Positions 1-6,177 are shown, numbered from the stretch's first letter. The stretch: DNA of 6,177 bases from an uncultured Spirochaetales bacterium (GCA_934276695.1 CAKQTF010000064.1:1-6177), one strand, 5' to 3'. Notes: generated by a model from the sequence alone, not told the origin. Program-made: numbers and translations.

Positions 1-565
1 TCCTTATATTGCTTGCACCATCAATGAACGCCGCCTCCTCTAAGCTCTCAGGGACCTGCTCAAAGAAGCTTTTGAGGATTATGAGATTATATGCATTGAT
101 CGAGAATCCAAGAAGGAGTGATAGCCTTGTATTCAGAAGCCCGAGATTCCTGAAATTCAGGTACGTAGGGATCACGCCTGCATTGAACCACATAGTGAAT
201 ACTACGAACAGCGTGAAGAACTTCCTCCAGATAAGGCGCTTCTTTGAAAGCGCATATGCCATTGTCGTTGTGAAGAACATATTGAACATCACTCCGACGA
301 CTGTATAGAAGATGGTATTGCCATAGGCGACAAAGAGGCCATCCTTCGCAAATGCCTGCCGGTATGAATCAAGGTTGAACCCTATAGCACGGAACAGCAC
401 GGAGCCATTATCAACATAGTATGGACGGCTGAATGATGCGATGAGCACATACCAGATCGGATACAGGCATATAAGGGAGATCAGAACACCGATGATATTC
501 ATTGCAGTATTGAATGCCCTCTCGCCTTTTCCCAGCAGCATTTTATTCTGTCTGTTCTTTTTCAT
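1..565 (-). CDS. CUT1-type sugar ABC transporter permease, LplC/YtcP-like (partial, 3' end beyond window)
   Basis: Inner-membrane permease subunit that would pair with the neighbouring permease to form the channel of a carbohydrate importer. My translation from the ATG at 563-565 gives 188 residues open to the window edge; family members are about 290-300 residues, so roughly the last third is missing. Hydrophobic segments lie at about residues 21-44, 78-104, 115-135 and 147-167. The stretch around 124-145 (MWFNAGVIPTYL, then RNLGLLNT) is characteristic of LplC/YtcP proteins. The EAA loop that contacts the ATPase begins at about 176 (EEAAFIDGAS) and is cut off by the edge. An AGGAG at 572-576, six bases before the ATG, supports the start. 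The gene begins 12 nt after the stop of the upstream permease gene, so the two are co-transcribed. The substrate cannot be read from the sequence. The solute-binding protein and any hydrolases would be expected further downstream, outside the window. Confidence 0.93.
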   Translation of the reverse strand, partial: MKKNRQNKMLLGKGERAFNTAMNIIGVLISLICLYPIWYVLIASFSRPYYVDNGSVLFRAIGFNLDSYRQAFAKDGLFVAYGNTIFYTVVGVMFNMFFTTTMAYALSKKRLIWRKFFTLFVVFTMWFNAGVIPTYLNFRNLGLLNTRLSLLLGFSINAYNLIILKSFFEQVPESLEEAAFIDGASNIR

Positions 566-577
566 ATCCAACTCCTA

Positions 578-1525
578 TCACCAGAGAGAATTCTCTGTAA
601 CACGCCTGCTGAGGACATTCGCAGCCAGGACCATGACAAGTGCAATCACAGCCTCAAAGATGCCGGCTGCAGTTGCAATGCCGAAATTCCCGTTCTCCAT
701 TCCTATGCGGTATGAATATGTGGAGATGACATCCGCAACAGGATATGTAGATGGCTGATAGAGAAGCAGGATTGTCTCATATCCGACCTTGACCATCTTC
801 CCTATCTTAAGGATGAACATGGTAACGACTGTAGGAAGGATGCCTGGGATTGTTACATTGCAGATCCTCTTCCATTTCCCTGCCCCATCAACAACAGCAG
901 CCTCATAGAGCTGCGGATCTATGCCCATGAGAGCCGCAATATACACAATCGCATCAAAACCGGCATTCTGCCAGAGTGTCATCAGCGTGTATATCGGCCT
1001 GAAATACTGAGGCTTGACCATGAAATACACAGGATCCAGACCGATCTGACGCCTGATTATGTTGAATATTCCAGTGCTCGGGGATAAGAAGCTGATCACT
1101 ATGGAGCAGACAACCACAGATGAGATGAAGTGAGGAAGGAACGTAGCTGTCTGAGTCAGCTTGCTGATGAATTTGTTCTTCATCTCGGTTATAGCGATTG
1201 CAAGGACAATAGGGACCGGGAAACAGATAAGCATCTGCCAGACGGCAAGCATTATCGTGTTCTTGACTGTGCGGATGAAATCCGGGCCTGTGACGAACTC
1301 CCTGAAATTAGCAAGCCCGACAAACTCGGACCCCTTGATTCCCCTGAATACATTATAGTCATAGAATGCAGTCGCAAGACCTGTCATAGGCTTATATGCA
1401 AAGACTGCAAACCATATCACTCCTGGGATCAGAAGAAGATACAGATCCCAGTCTTTAATGAATCTGCTGCCGATGCTTCTCCTGATAACAGGGCTTTTCT
1501 GTATCTGAGCATTTTTCTTTGTCAT
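578..1525 (-). CDS. CUT1-type sugar ABC transporter permease, LplB/YteP-like
   Basis: Inner-membrane permease, the first of the pair in this operon. From the ATG at 1523-1525 the protein has 315 residues, the usual family length. The open frame continues to an ATG at 1555, but an AAGGAGG at 1531-1537 lies inside that extension, five bases before the 1525 start, so I chose the shorter form. Six hydrophobic segments can be seen at about residues 28-47, 90-112, 128-150, 178-200, 228-245 and 283-303. The N-terminal WDLYLLLIPG and the FVGLANF stretch are typical of LplB/YteP proteins. The EAA loop is intact at about 207-227 (YEAAVVDGAGKWKR, ending in TIPG). The B. subtilis relatives LplB and YteP belong to (poly)saccharide importers, but family membership does not fix the substrate. 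No ATPase gene is visible; CUT1 importers of this type often use a shared MsmX/UgpC-like ATPase encoded elsewhere (known for the family, inferred here). Confidence 0.95.
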   Translation of the reverse strand: MTKKNAQIQKSPVIRRSIGSRFIKDWDLYLLLIPGVIWFAVFAYKPMTGLATAFYDYNVFRGIKGSEFVGLANFREFVTGPDFIRTVKNTIMLAVWQMLICFPVPIVLAIAITEMKNKFISKLTQTATFLPHFISSVVVCSIVISFLSPSTGIFNIIRRQIGLDPVYFMVKPQYFRPIYTLMTLWQNAGFDAIVYIAALMGIDPQLYEAAVVDGAGKWKRICNVTIPGILPTVVTMFILKIGKMVKVGYETILLLYQPSTYPVADVISTYSYRIGMENGNFGIATAAGIFEAVIALVMVLAANVLSRRVTENSLW

Positions 1526-1530
1526 GCCCA

Positions 1531-1537
1531 CCTCCTT
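1531..1537 (-). promoter_or_regulatory. Shine-Dalgarno site that sets the LplB-like permease start at 1525
   Basis: On the minus strand this reads AAGGAGG, followed by TGGGC and ATG. It is a near-perfect anti-16S match at five-base spacing. The alternative upstream ATG at 1555 is preceded by GCCCATTTCC, which has no purine-rich site. This favours 1525 as the translation start. Confidence 0.85.
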
Positions 1538-1555
1538 CGCAAGTCTGTTTTTCAC

Positions 1556-1619
1556 ATGGAAATGGGCAGAAGTAAATCATCAAAATGCCTTTTTATCAGC
1601 AAAATGCCACTATGGAAAT
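1556..1619. repeat. 8-bp direct repeat (ATGGAAAT) flanking the tandem repeat
   Basis: ATGGAAAT occurs on the plus strand at 1556-1563 and again at 1612-1619, 56 bp apart, one on each side of the 14-bp tandem repeat. It could belong to a larger operator, but an 8-bp match in AT-rich DNA may be chance. Confidence 0.25.
1576..1608. repeat. 14-bp tandem direct repeat, candidate AraC-type operator before the transporter genes
   Basis: The plus strand shows ATCATCAAAATGCC (1576-1589) and ATCAGCAAAATGCC (1595-1608). They match at 13 of 14 positions, are separated by TTTTT and have a period of 19 bp, close to two helical turns. AraC-family dimers commonly bind two direct half-sites about two turns apart. 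The repeat lies in the 124-nt gap between the AraC-type regulator gene and the permease gene, 51 bp upstream of the permease start at its nearest edge. The arrangement fits an operator for that regulator. The link to the regulator is inference, and no clear -35/-10 pair is visible beside it. Confidence 0.55.
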
Positions 1620-1649
1620 CATTAATTTGCCAGAAAATCGACGGTTTTA

Positions 1650-3815
1650 TCAGTTTTTGGAGAATGCTATTATGTCTGCGTAGCTCTTCGGAGTCATTCC
1701 AGTATACTTGCTGAAAACCCTTATGAATGTATTAGGGCTGTTGAATCCGACCATGGCTGCCAGATCCTGGACTTTGACGGATGGATTATCGTTGATGATC
1801 TTCTTGGCTTCCTCTACCCTGTACTGATTGAGATAGTTCTTGAAGTTATCAGAACTGAGCCGTGAGAATATAGCACCGCAGTATTTCGGTGTTATATTGA
1901 ACTTATCAGCCATATTCTGAAGCCCTATGTTGTTCATATAATTCTCATGTATATAGCGCTTCATCATCGATATCATATGATAATCCGATTCTGATTTGCT
2001 ATTGCATATGCTGCTTATCACCTCAAGGAACACTTCCTCAGTCCTTTGCACAATCACTGAAGGCGATTTCTCATCGATTATATCAGCTATACTGACTTCA
2101 TGTCCTATCATCTCCTCGGGACTCTTCTTAAGCTCTGAGAAAAGCCTTGAGAGCGTTGAGGAAAGGCATAGCGCAAAGCTGTACTGGGCATCATACGAAA
2201 GGCCTTCAGAATTACGGCTGCATATCTCATGAAGCTCCTCCGAAGCCTGAGGATTGCCTGAGAGTATGAGTTTAAGAAGAAAAGCCTCATCATCGGATGA
2301 ATATGAGAAATCATCCCTCATATTGAGCCCGGCAACATCATCTGAGGTGATTATCCTATAGGATCCTAGAATAGAAGAGCACCCTAAGAGCTTCAGACAC
2401 TCATCATAGGCCGTATGAAGCATGCCTTTTCCTTTCACCGGGCGTGAAAGCACAGCTGTTATATCAGACTCATCAGGACATGAGTGGAGAAGCTCCAGCA
2501 GGATCTCCTTTGCATCGCTTTCCATCCTCATTATCACTGCAATACGGTCAGAGCCATATGGCACATATGAGATTCCCTTATCCTTATAAGAACTGAGAGC
2601 AAGCTGGAATGAGATTGAGCTGACATCCCTGCCATCAGGAGACTGGAACCTGACTATTGCAACATAGTATGAGGAATCATCAGGACAGTCAGCTGTCACG
2701 TTTCCTTCCAGGAGATCCCTATCTGCACTGACCTCCTCATACCGCGCCATTTCCGCATTAGCATGGCTCAGCTCACCAAGAAGCGCCCTGCACTCCTCAT
2801 TCTTCTTTATCAGCAGCCCTATCTCATCAGTGTCCTTTCCGATTACAAGGCCAGGATCTCCTCCGCTGATCACTTCAGATAAAGGAGAATAGAGAAGCTC
2901 TGCCTGCCTGAACACCAGGAAATACATAAGGACTGAGAATATTATGATCAGCGCGATCCAGACAAGAAGATAGATTGCAGCAGTGTTGGTAGATCTGAAA
3001 TGCGAGATGAAATACCACTGATGGCTTGCAAGGGCGGCTGCATGCATGTGGCTCTCAGATTCACCAGCCCTGAACGAATCTGCGGCCTCAATGAAGGCTG
3101 CAGAAGACTCAGAGCTGCTGTTTCCGAGGATTATCTGGCCTCCTGTGCCTATCAGGGCAGCATCCTCATTGTCCTGAAGGACAAGGAATCTTGATATATA
3201 GAACCGGGATAGGATAATGGCATATCCACCTCTGTCCGTGATATAAGGGCGTGCGATATATGCATCCGTGATTGCCCCGCTCTCATCATACACAGAAAAA
3301 GAGAAAGAGGATGAGCACCGTTCATCAAGGCATCTGATAAGCACGCCGATGCTCTCTTCAGATAGGTTTGCATATTTATCCAGATAATAATCAAGGGAGC
3401 ATGTGCCTGTCGGCGTAATCACCATGCCATCATCAGATCTGCTTATTATAGCGCTTCTGTATATCGTGTCTCCCATTGATCCATTATTTGTGGATAGCCA
3501 CGAATACAGCCTGAGCGCATAATAATAGCGGTAGTTATCATCAACTGATGAATCGAGCCAGGAATCAAGCGCAAAGGTATCGAGCGTTGATAGCATCTGT
3601 GAAAGCGACATCTCTGCGATATTAAGCGAATTGAGCTGGTTGATGTATGCGCTGGTATCAGATTCCTTCTCAACAATCGCAATCTGCTTTATCACTACTA
3701 TGAATATTGAAATGGAGATCAGAGCAAAGATCAGGGATGCAATCAGGAGGCTCCTGAGTATCCTATGATAGAAGACACCTCTTCCGCTGCCTTTTCTCCC
3801 ATCAGAATCATTCAC
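1650..3815 (-). CDS. Membrane-spanning AraC-family transcriptional regulator with extracellular sensor domain (YesS/YtdP-like)
   Basis: One-component regulator that probably senses a sugar outside the membrane and controls the neighbouring genes. The protein has 721 residues. A short basic N-terminus leads into a membrane helix at about 20-43. An extracellular region at about 44-278 (Cache-like in position and size, not proven) contains three cysteines at 139, 162 and 167. A second membrane helix spans about 279-302. Residues around 380-500 resemble the degenerate GGDEF-like domain of YesN-type regulators, including the AYDECLKLL stretch at about 469-477. The C-terminal AraC DNA-binding domain covers about 615-715, with one helix-turn-helix around 629-655 and the second, best-conserved part at about 682-711 (DLAAMVGFNSPNTF then FSKYTGMTPKSY). 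The start is GTG at 3815: an in-frame TGA at 3828-3830 blocks any earlier start, and the next Met, at residue 69, would lose the first membrane helix. The gene overlaps the DUF2264 stop by four bases. There is no receiver or kinase domain, so no phosphorelay is expected. Confidence 0.92.
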   Translation of the reverse strand: MNDSDGRKGSGRGVFYHRILRSLLIASLIFALISISIFIVVIKQIAIVEKESDTSAYINQLNSLNIAEMSLSQMLSTLDTFALDSWLDSSVDDNYRYYYALRLYSWLSTNNGSMGDTIYRSAIISRSDDGMVITPTGTCSLDYYLDKYANLSEESIGVLIRCLDERCSSSFSFSVYDESGAITDAYIARPYITDRGGYAIILSRFYISRFLVLQDNEDAALIGTGGQIILGNSSSESSAAFIEAADSFRAGESESHMHAAALASHQWYFISHFRSTNTAAIYLLVWIALIIIFSVLMYFLVFRQAELLYSPLSEVISGGDPGLVIGKDTDEIGLLIKKNEECRALLGELSHANAEMARYEEVSADRDLLEGNVTADCPDDSSYYVAIVRFQSPDGRDVSSISFQLALSSYKDKGISYVPYGSDRIAVIMRMESDAKEILLELLHSCPDESDITAVLSRPVKGKGMLHTAYDECLKLLGCSSILGSYRIITSDDVAGLNMRDDFSYSSDDEAFLLKLILSGNPQASEELHEICSRNSEGLSYDAQYSFALCLSSTLSRLFSELKKSPEEMIGHEVSIADIIDEKSPSVIVQRTEEVFLEVISSICNSKSESDYHMISMMKRYIHENYMNNIGLQNMADKFNITPKYCGAIFSRLSSDNFKNYLNQYRVEEAKKIINDNPSVKVQDLAAMVGFNSPNTFIRVFSKYTGMTPKSYADIIAFSKN

Positions 3816-5500
3816 AGGCCATGCACCTCATATCCATAGAACTCATCTGTTATCTCAGATCTTCCTGCCGGTATATCATAAACAGCAGCAGGGAATGCGG
3901 AATTACGCCATGAAATAGATGAGTTCGGATCAGAAATGATCATCTCAAGGCGACCGCTTCCCCTCACTGCGGATACAAGGCCTGAGGAACGCAGGATAAG
4001 CTCTTCTTCAGATCTCATCTCCTCTGTAATGCCTGTCTTAGGCACAGAGAAGCCGCCATCATATGCCATGCATTCAACACTGCTCTCTATTATGTGGTGC
4101 CTTATATGCCCACCAGGAGTAAGCCTTATCTCGGTCCTTATCCTGATCCCAGGCACTTCCCATACAGATACCATGGAGTCATCCTCAAGACTGCTCTCAA
4201 TGCTTCCGCGCCTCACATAGACATAGCCGCCGATCACAAATGCAAGCATATTATCAGGAGCATTCTCCTGCACTGTCTCATTTGTCCGCGCAACAGAGAA
4301 AGGGAACAGTGATGAGTATACGAACTTATCATATTTATCAGTGAAGTGCCCTAATGACCTCATGTTAAGCATGCCTGAAGTATAAAGATACGGATTGCCT
4401 CCGATTCTCTGGACAAGGAATCCTGGCACAGAGAGCTTACGGACTCCATCAGAAAGGCCCAGAGGCAGCTCTTCAGCACTCCAGAACGGATCATCATCCG
4501 GAAGAGCCAGGAATATGAAGGCCTTAAGGCTCCAGTAAGGGCTTCCAGGCGCATTGTACTTCTCTGCCATTGTGAGATTAGGATAGCAATAGCCGACTGT
4601 CAGTATTCCATCATGTGTGAATATATCCTCAGAGAGGAAGTATCTGAGGTTCCTGTTTATAATGCCCTTTATCCTTCCTCTCTCTCCGCAGTTACCAAGA
4701 AGGAGGAATGCTGACCAGAAAGCCGCTTCGGCAAATCTGTATATCAGGGATCGTCCATATGGAACAGCCGCGCCTTTCTCTGAAAAATACCACATGAATG
4801 AGGATGCGAACTCAGAAGCTCTTTCCTCTGCATGAGGATGCTTATCAGCAAATGCATTATACAGAATGCTGTAGTACTGCATTGCAAAGGCTGAATAGTA
4901 GTCAAAGCGTCCTGAGACACCATCCCTGTACCATCCATCCCCTGCATAATTGCTCTCTATGAACTCCATATCAGATTCAAGCAGAGATTCTGAATATGGA
5001 CGCCCAAGCTTCTTCAGTGCAGTATTGACAAGTATCCTGAAGAAATACCAGTTGCACTTCGGAATCTGATGCTGGTTTATCTCACCAAGCCATGAGCATA
5101 GGTTATCCTTTGCCTCATCACTAAGAGGTTCCCATAGTATCCCAGGCACTGCAATAAGGCCGAATGCAAGCGGAGCCATCTCAACAAAGCGCTGGTCCAT
5201 TTCACCGGAATGACCCCAGAATTCAGGGCTTCTGGGGTCTGTCCCGCTTTCTATTCCCTTCTGGTATACTGCTTCAAAATCAGGATTCCTTCCGCCTCCG
5301 ATCCAGAATGGCACTAAGCCCCAGAGAGGCCTTGCAAAAGCCTCAAGCTCAACAGTCTCCTGAGGATATGTTGCGCCACCGCCATCCAGGCGCAGTCTTG
5401 CACAGCCTTCACTGTATCTTGGAATAAGTGGATTGATTATTGAAAGAAGAAGGCTCTGATAATCCTTCTTCGAGTGCAGCACTACTGGCTTACCGGACAT
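3812..5500 (-). CDS. DUF2264 family protein, probable glycan-active (alpha/alpha)6-barrel enzyme
   Basis: From the ATG at 5498-5500 the protein has 562 residues. It matches the DUF2264 family from memory of its conserved stretches: FARPLWGL at about 55-62, FVEMAPLAFGL at 105-115, NWYFFRILVN at 150-159, GDGWYRDG at 187-194, PYGRSLIYRFAEAAFW at 247-262, FTHDGILTVGY at 294-304 and PGSPYWSLKAF at 318-328. The N-terminal two thirds are rich in aromatic residues and helical, as in (alpha/alpha)6 barrels such as unsaturated-glucuronyl hydrolases. The last third looks like a beta-rich domain. I recall, without being able to verify it, that DUF2264 overlaps CAZy family GH154 (beta-glucuronidase); the reaction here is unproven. 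No signal peptide is seen, so it is probably cytoplasmic and acts on imported oligosaccharide. The frame remains open to an ATG at 5560, but that ATG lacks a well-spaced Shine-Dalgarno site and family homology begins after 5500. Its TGA overlaps the regulator's GTG. Confidence 0.87.
   Translation of the reverse strand: MSGKPVVLHSKKDYQSLLLSIINPLIPRYSEGCARLRLDGGGATYPQETVELEAFARPLWGLVPFWIGGGRNPDFEAVYQKGIESGTDPRSPEFWGHSGEMDQRFVEMAPLAFGLIAVPGILWEPLSDEAKDNLCSWLGEINQHQIPKCNWYFFRILVNTALKKLGRPYSESLLESDMEFIESNYAGDGWYRDGVSGRFDYYSAFAMQYYSILYNAFADKHPHAEERASEFASSFMWYFSEKGAAVPYGRSLIYRFAEAAFWSAFLLLGNCGERGRIKGIINRNLRYFLSEDIFTHDGILTVGYCYPNLTMAEKYNAPGSPYWSLKAFIFLALPDDDPFWSAEELPLGLSDGVRKLSVPGFLVQRIGGNPYLYTSGMLNMRSLGHFTDKYDKFVYSSLFPFSVARTNETVQENAPDNMLAFVIGGYVYVRRGSIESSLEDDSMVSVWEVPGIRIRTEIRLTPGGHIRHHIIESSVECMAYDGGFSVPKTGITEEMRSEEELILRSSGLVSAVRGSGRLEMIISDPNSSISWRNSAFPAAVYDIPAGRSEITDEFYGYEVHGL
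3824..3829 (-). promoter_or_regulatory. Shine-Dalgarno site for the GTG start of the AraC regulator
   Basis: The minus strand reads GAGGTG, then eight bases, then GTG at 3813-3815. The site lies within the last codons of the DUF2264 gene. It supports the uncommon GTG start and, with the GTGA start/stop overlap, points to translational coupling of enzyme and regulator. Confidence 0.7.
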
Positions 5501-5608
5501 AGCGACTACTCCTATAATGGAAGAAATGGAAGGCAGAGAGGACCATGCCTGACCGCTCATCCTGTAAAAGTCTATTCAAAAGAGAGATGAAACACAACAG
5601 AAAAACAT
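5501..5608 (-). other. Intergenic gap between kinase and DUF2264 genes
   Basis: This 108-nt gap contains the DUF2264 Shine-Dalgarno site. A weak promoter-like pair can be drawn on the minus strand (TTGTGT, 17 nt, TAGACT), matching consensus at only three and four of six positions. A 5-bp inverted repeat (AGGCA at 5531-5535, TGCCT at 5546-5550) has a ten-base loop and no T-run, so it is not a credible terminator. The gap is compatible with one operon running through it or with a weak internal promoter. Confidence 0.3.
5509..5513 (-). promoter_or_regulatory. Shine-Dalgarno site that sets the DUF2264 start at 5500
   Basis: The minus strand reads AGGAG, then eight bases, then ATG at 5498-5500. 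The upstream in-frame ATG at 5560 has only ACAGG directly abutting it, which is too close to work as a normal site. The 20 extra residues of the longer form would also lie outside the region that resembles the family. Confidence 0.7.
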
Positions 5609-6177
5609 TCACCGGAAGCACTCAAGCGCAATGCGGTTCATTTCATCCCAGTGCCTCTCCATATCATATAAGAGCTTCAGCTGTGTCCTTGCCCTATCAA
5701 GATTATGCCTTTCCCTGTCTATCCGGAAATATACATCGCCGTCTATATAGTCCTGGAGGAAGCGCATCCCGCACTCTATCGTCATCGTCTTTGCTCCTAG
5801 TGCAAGAAGCTCAGCCTCGCTCTTCGTAAGTGAACTGCATGCACTGCAGTAGCCCTCTGCAAAGGCTCTGTATAGCTCAAGTGATAGCTGCACCTTATCA
5901 AGGTCTTTCTCATCCTCATCGGCAGAAGAGGCGCCGAATCTTATTGCATCTCCGAAATCATAAAGGATGAGCCCTGGCATCACAGTATCAAGATCAATAA
6001 CGCATAGTGCTTCTCGTGTCCGCCTGTCAAAAAGGACATTATTCAGCTTTGTATCATTATGTGTGACTCTTACAGGAAGTTCTCCGCTATCCCTCATCTG
6101 CTGCAGCTGGGACATACAGTCTTCCCTCTCAAGTATGAAATCTATCTCCTTCTGCACACCCCAGGCTCTTCCAAGCC
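5609..6177 (-). CDS. APH-fold sugar kinase, N-acetylhexosamine 1-kinase (NahK)-like (partial, 5' end beyond window)
   Basis: C-terminal part of a phosphotransferase of the APH/choline-kinase fold. The frame is open to the window edge, giving 188 complete codons. B. longum NahK is about 360 residues, so roughly half, including the N-terminal ATP-binding lobe, lies outside. The catalytic loop HNDTKLNNVLFD is at about residues 39-50 of the fragment, with the presumed base Asp at 41 and the Mg-binding Asn at 46. The metal-binding IDLDTVMPG follows at about 60-68 and YDFGDAIRFG at 72-81. These, with EDEKDL, the TxExGMRFLQDY stretch near 132-143 and the GDVYF after it, look more like NahK than aminoglycoside-resistance kinases. 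NahK phosphorylates GlcNAc or GalNAc at C1 with ATP in the cytoplasm. Automated annotation often calls such proteins aminoglycoside phosphotransferase. A GTG at 6157 is internal and unlikely to be the start. The carbohydrate-gene context supports a sugar substrate; which sugar is inference. Confidence 0.8.
   Translation of the reverse strand, partial: LGRAWGVQKEIDFILEREDCMSQLQQMRDSGELPVRVTHNDTKLNNVLFDRRTREALCVIDLDTVMPGLILYDFGDAIRFGASSADEDEKDLDKVQLSLELYRAFAEGYCSACSSLTKSEAELLALGAKTMTIECGMRFLQDYIDGDVYFRIDRERHNLDRARTQLKLLYDMERHWDEMNRIALECFR

Larger units (their letters stand above)
1526..1649 (-). promoter_or_regulatory. Intergenic region with probable promoter of the ABC transporter genes
   Basis: This 124-nt AT-rich gap separates the regulator stop from the transporter start, while the other junctions nearby are a 4-base overlap and a 12-nt gap. 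It holds the 14-bp tandem repeat, an outer 8-bp repeat and the permease Shine-Dalgarno site. I find no convincing sigma-70 -35/-10 pair; the best hexamers (such as TTTACT as -10) match at only about four of six positions. A weak core promoter would suit activation by the adjacent AraC-type protein. No terminator-like hairpin follows the regulator stop, so read-through from upstream is also possible. Confidence 0.5.

Noticed and set aside
441..758. Plus-strand open frame across the permease-permease junction
   Set aside because: Both strands cannot plausibly code here; the minus strand carries conserved permease sequence and this frame has no recognisable domain.
1595..1610. Possible sigma-54 promoter on the minus strand (TGGCATTTTGC)
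   Set aside because: The GG and GC elements are about 8 bp apart rather than the required 12, so the spacing is wrong; the same bases are better explained as part of the direct repeat.
1130..1714. 194-codon plus-strand open frame antisense to the LplB-like permease and the end of the regulator
   Set aside because: It is a shadow of two well-supported minus-strand genes, its translation resembles no family I know, and it crosses an intergenic region.
5531..5550. Inverted repeat AGGCA/TGCCT as a terminator after the kinase gene
   Set aside because: The stem is only 5 bp, the loop is 10 bases, and no T-run follows on the minus strand.
5500..5560. N-terminal signal peptide on the DUF2264 protein if started at 5560
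   Set aside because: The segment lacks a basic n-region and a long enough hydrophobic core, and the start at 5560 is itself poorly supported.
5545..5829. Plus-strand open frame opposite the kinase and the gap before the DUF2264 gene
   Set aside because: It is antisense to the clear APH-fold kinase, its product has low-complexity Ser/Arg composition, and no ribosome binding site supports it.
6155..6157. GTG at 6157 as the start of a short 182-residue kinase
   Set aside because: The frame continues upstream to the window edge without a stop, and a kinase of this fold starting here would lack the whole ATP-binding lobe.
5609..6177. Aminoglycoside resistance phosphotransferase
   Set aside because: The fold is shared, but the IDLDTVMPG, EDEKDL and GMRFLQDY stretches and the sugar-uptake context fit NahK-like sugar kinases better.

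Overview
The window is a compact, single-direction carbohydrate-utilisation locus; every supported gene lies on the minus strand. In transcription order (high to low coordinates) it holds: the C-terminal half of an APH-fold sugar kinase resembling N-acetylhexosamine 1-kinase (5609-6177, cut by the window edge); a DUF2264 protein, probably a glycan-processing (alpha/alpha)6-barrel enzyme (3812-5500); a membrane-spanning AraC-type regulator with an extracellular sensor domain (1650-3815); and two ABC sugar-transporter permeases of the CUT1 LplB/YteP and LplC/YtcP types (578-1525, and 1-565 cut by the other edge).

The organism is a bacterium of moderate GC content with strong AGGAGG-type Shine-Dalgarno sites and frequent ATA, AGG and AGA codons. 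Membrane AraC sensors next to LplB/LplC permeases are typical of Bacillota (Paenibacillus, Lachnospiraceae, Bacillus yes/yte/ytc loci) and of carbohydrate-fermenting Spirochaetota (Treponema, Sphaerochaeta). The sequence alone does not decide between them, and there is no rRNA, tRNA or other marker. No mobile element, CRISPR array or RNA gene is seen. Base composition and codon use look even across the window.

Layout: the kinase is followed by a 108-nt gap that carries the ribosome binding site of the DUF2264 gene. The enzyme and regulator genes overlap by four bases (GTGA), so they are probably translationally coupled. The regulator is followed by a 124-nt gap holding a 14-bp direct repeat of period 19, a candidate operator, just before the transporter genes. 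The two permease genes are 12 nt apart.

Working model (inference): the regulator senses an extracellular or periplasmic sugar and activates the transporter promoter beside its own gene. The permeases, with a solute-binding protein and an ATPase not seen here, import an oligosaccharide. The DUF2264 enzyme then acts on it in the cytoplasm (no signal peptide is seen), and the kinase phosphorylates a released sugar. If the kinase and DUF2264 assignments hold, a glycan containing amino sugar and/or uronic acid is a reasonable but unproven substrate. Two start sites differ from the longest open frames: 1525 (not 1555) and 5500 (not 5560), each chosen from its Shine-Dalgarno sequence.
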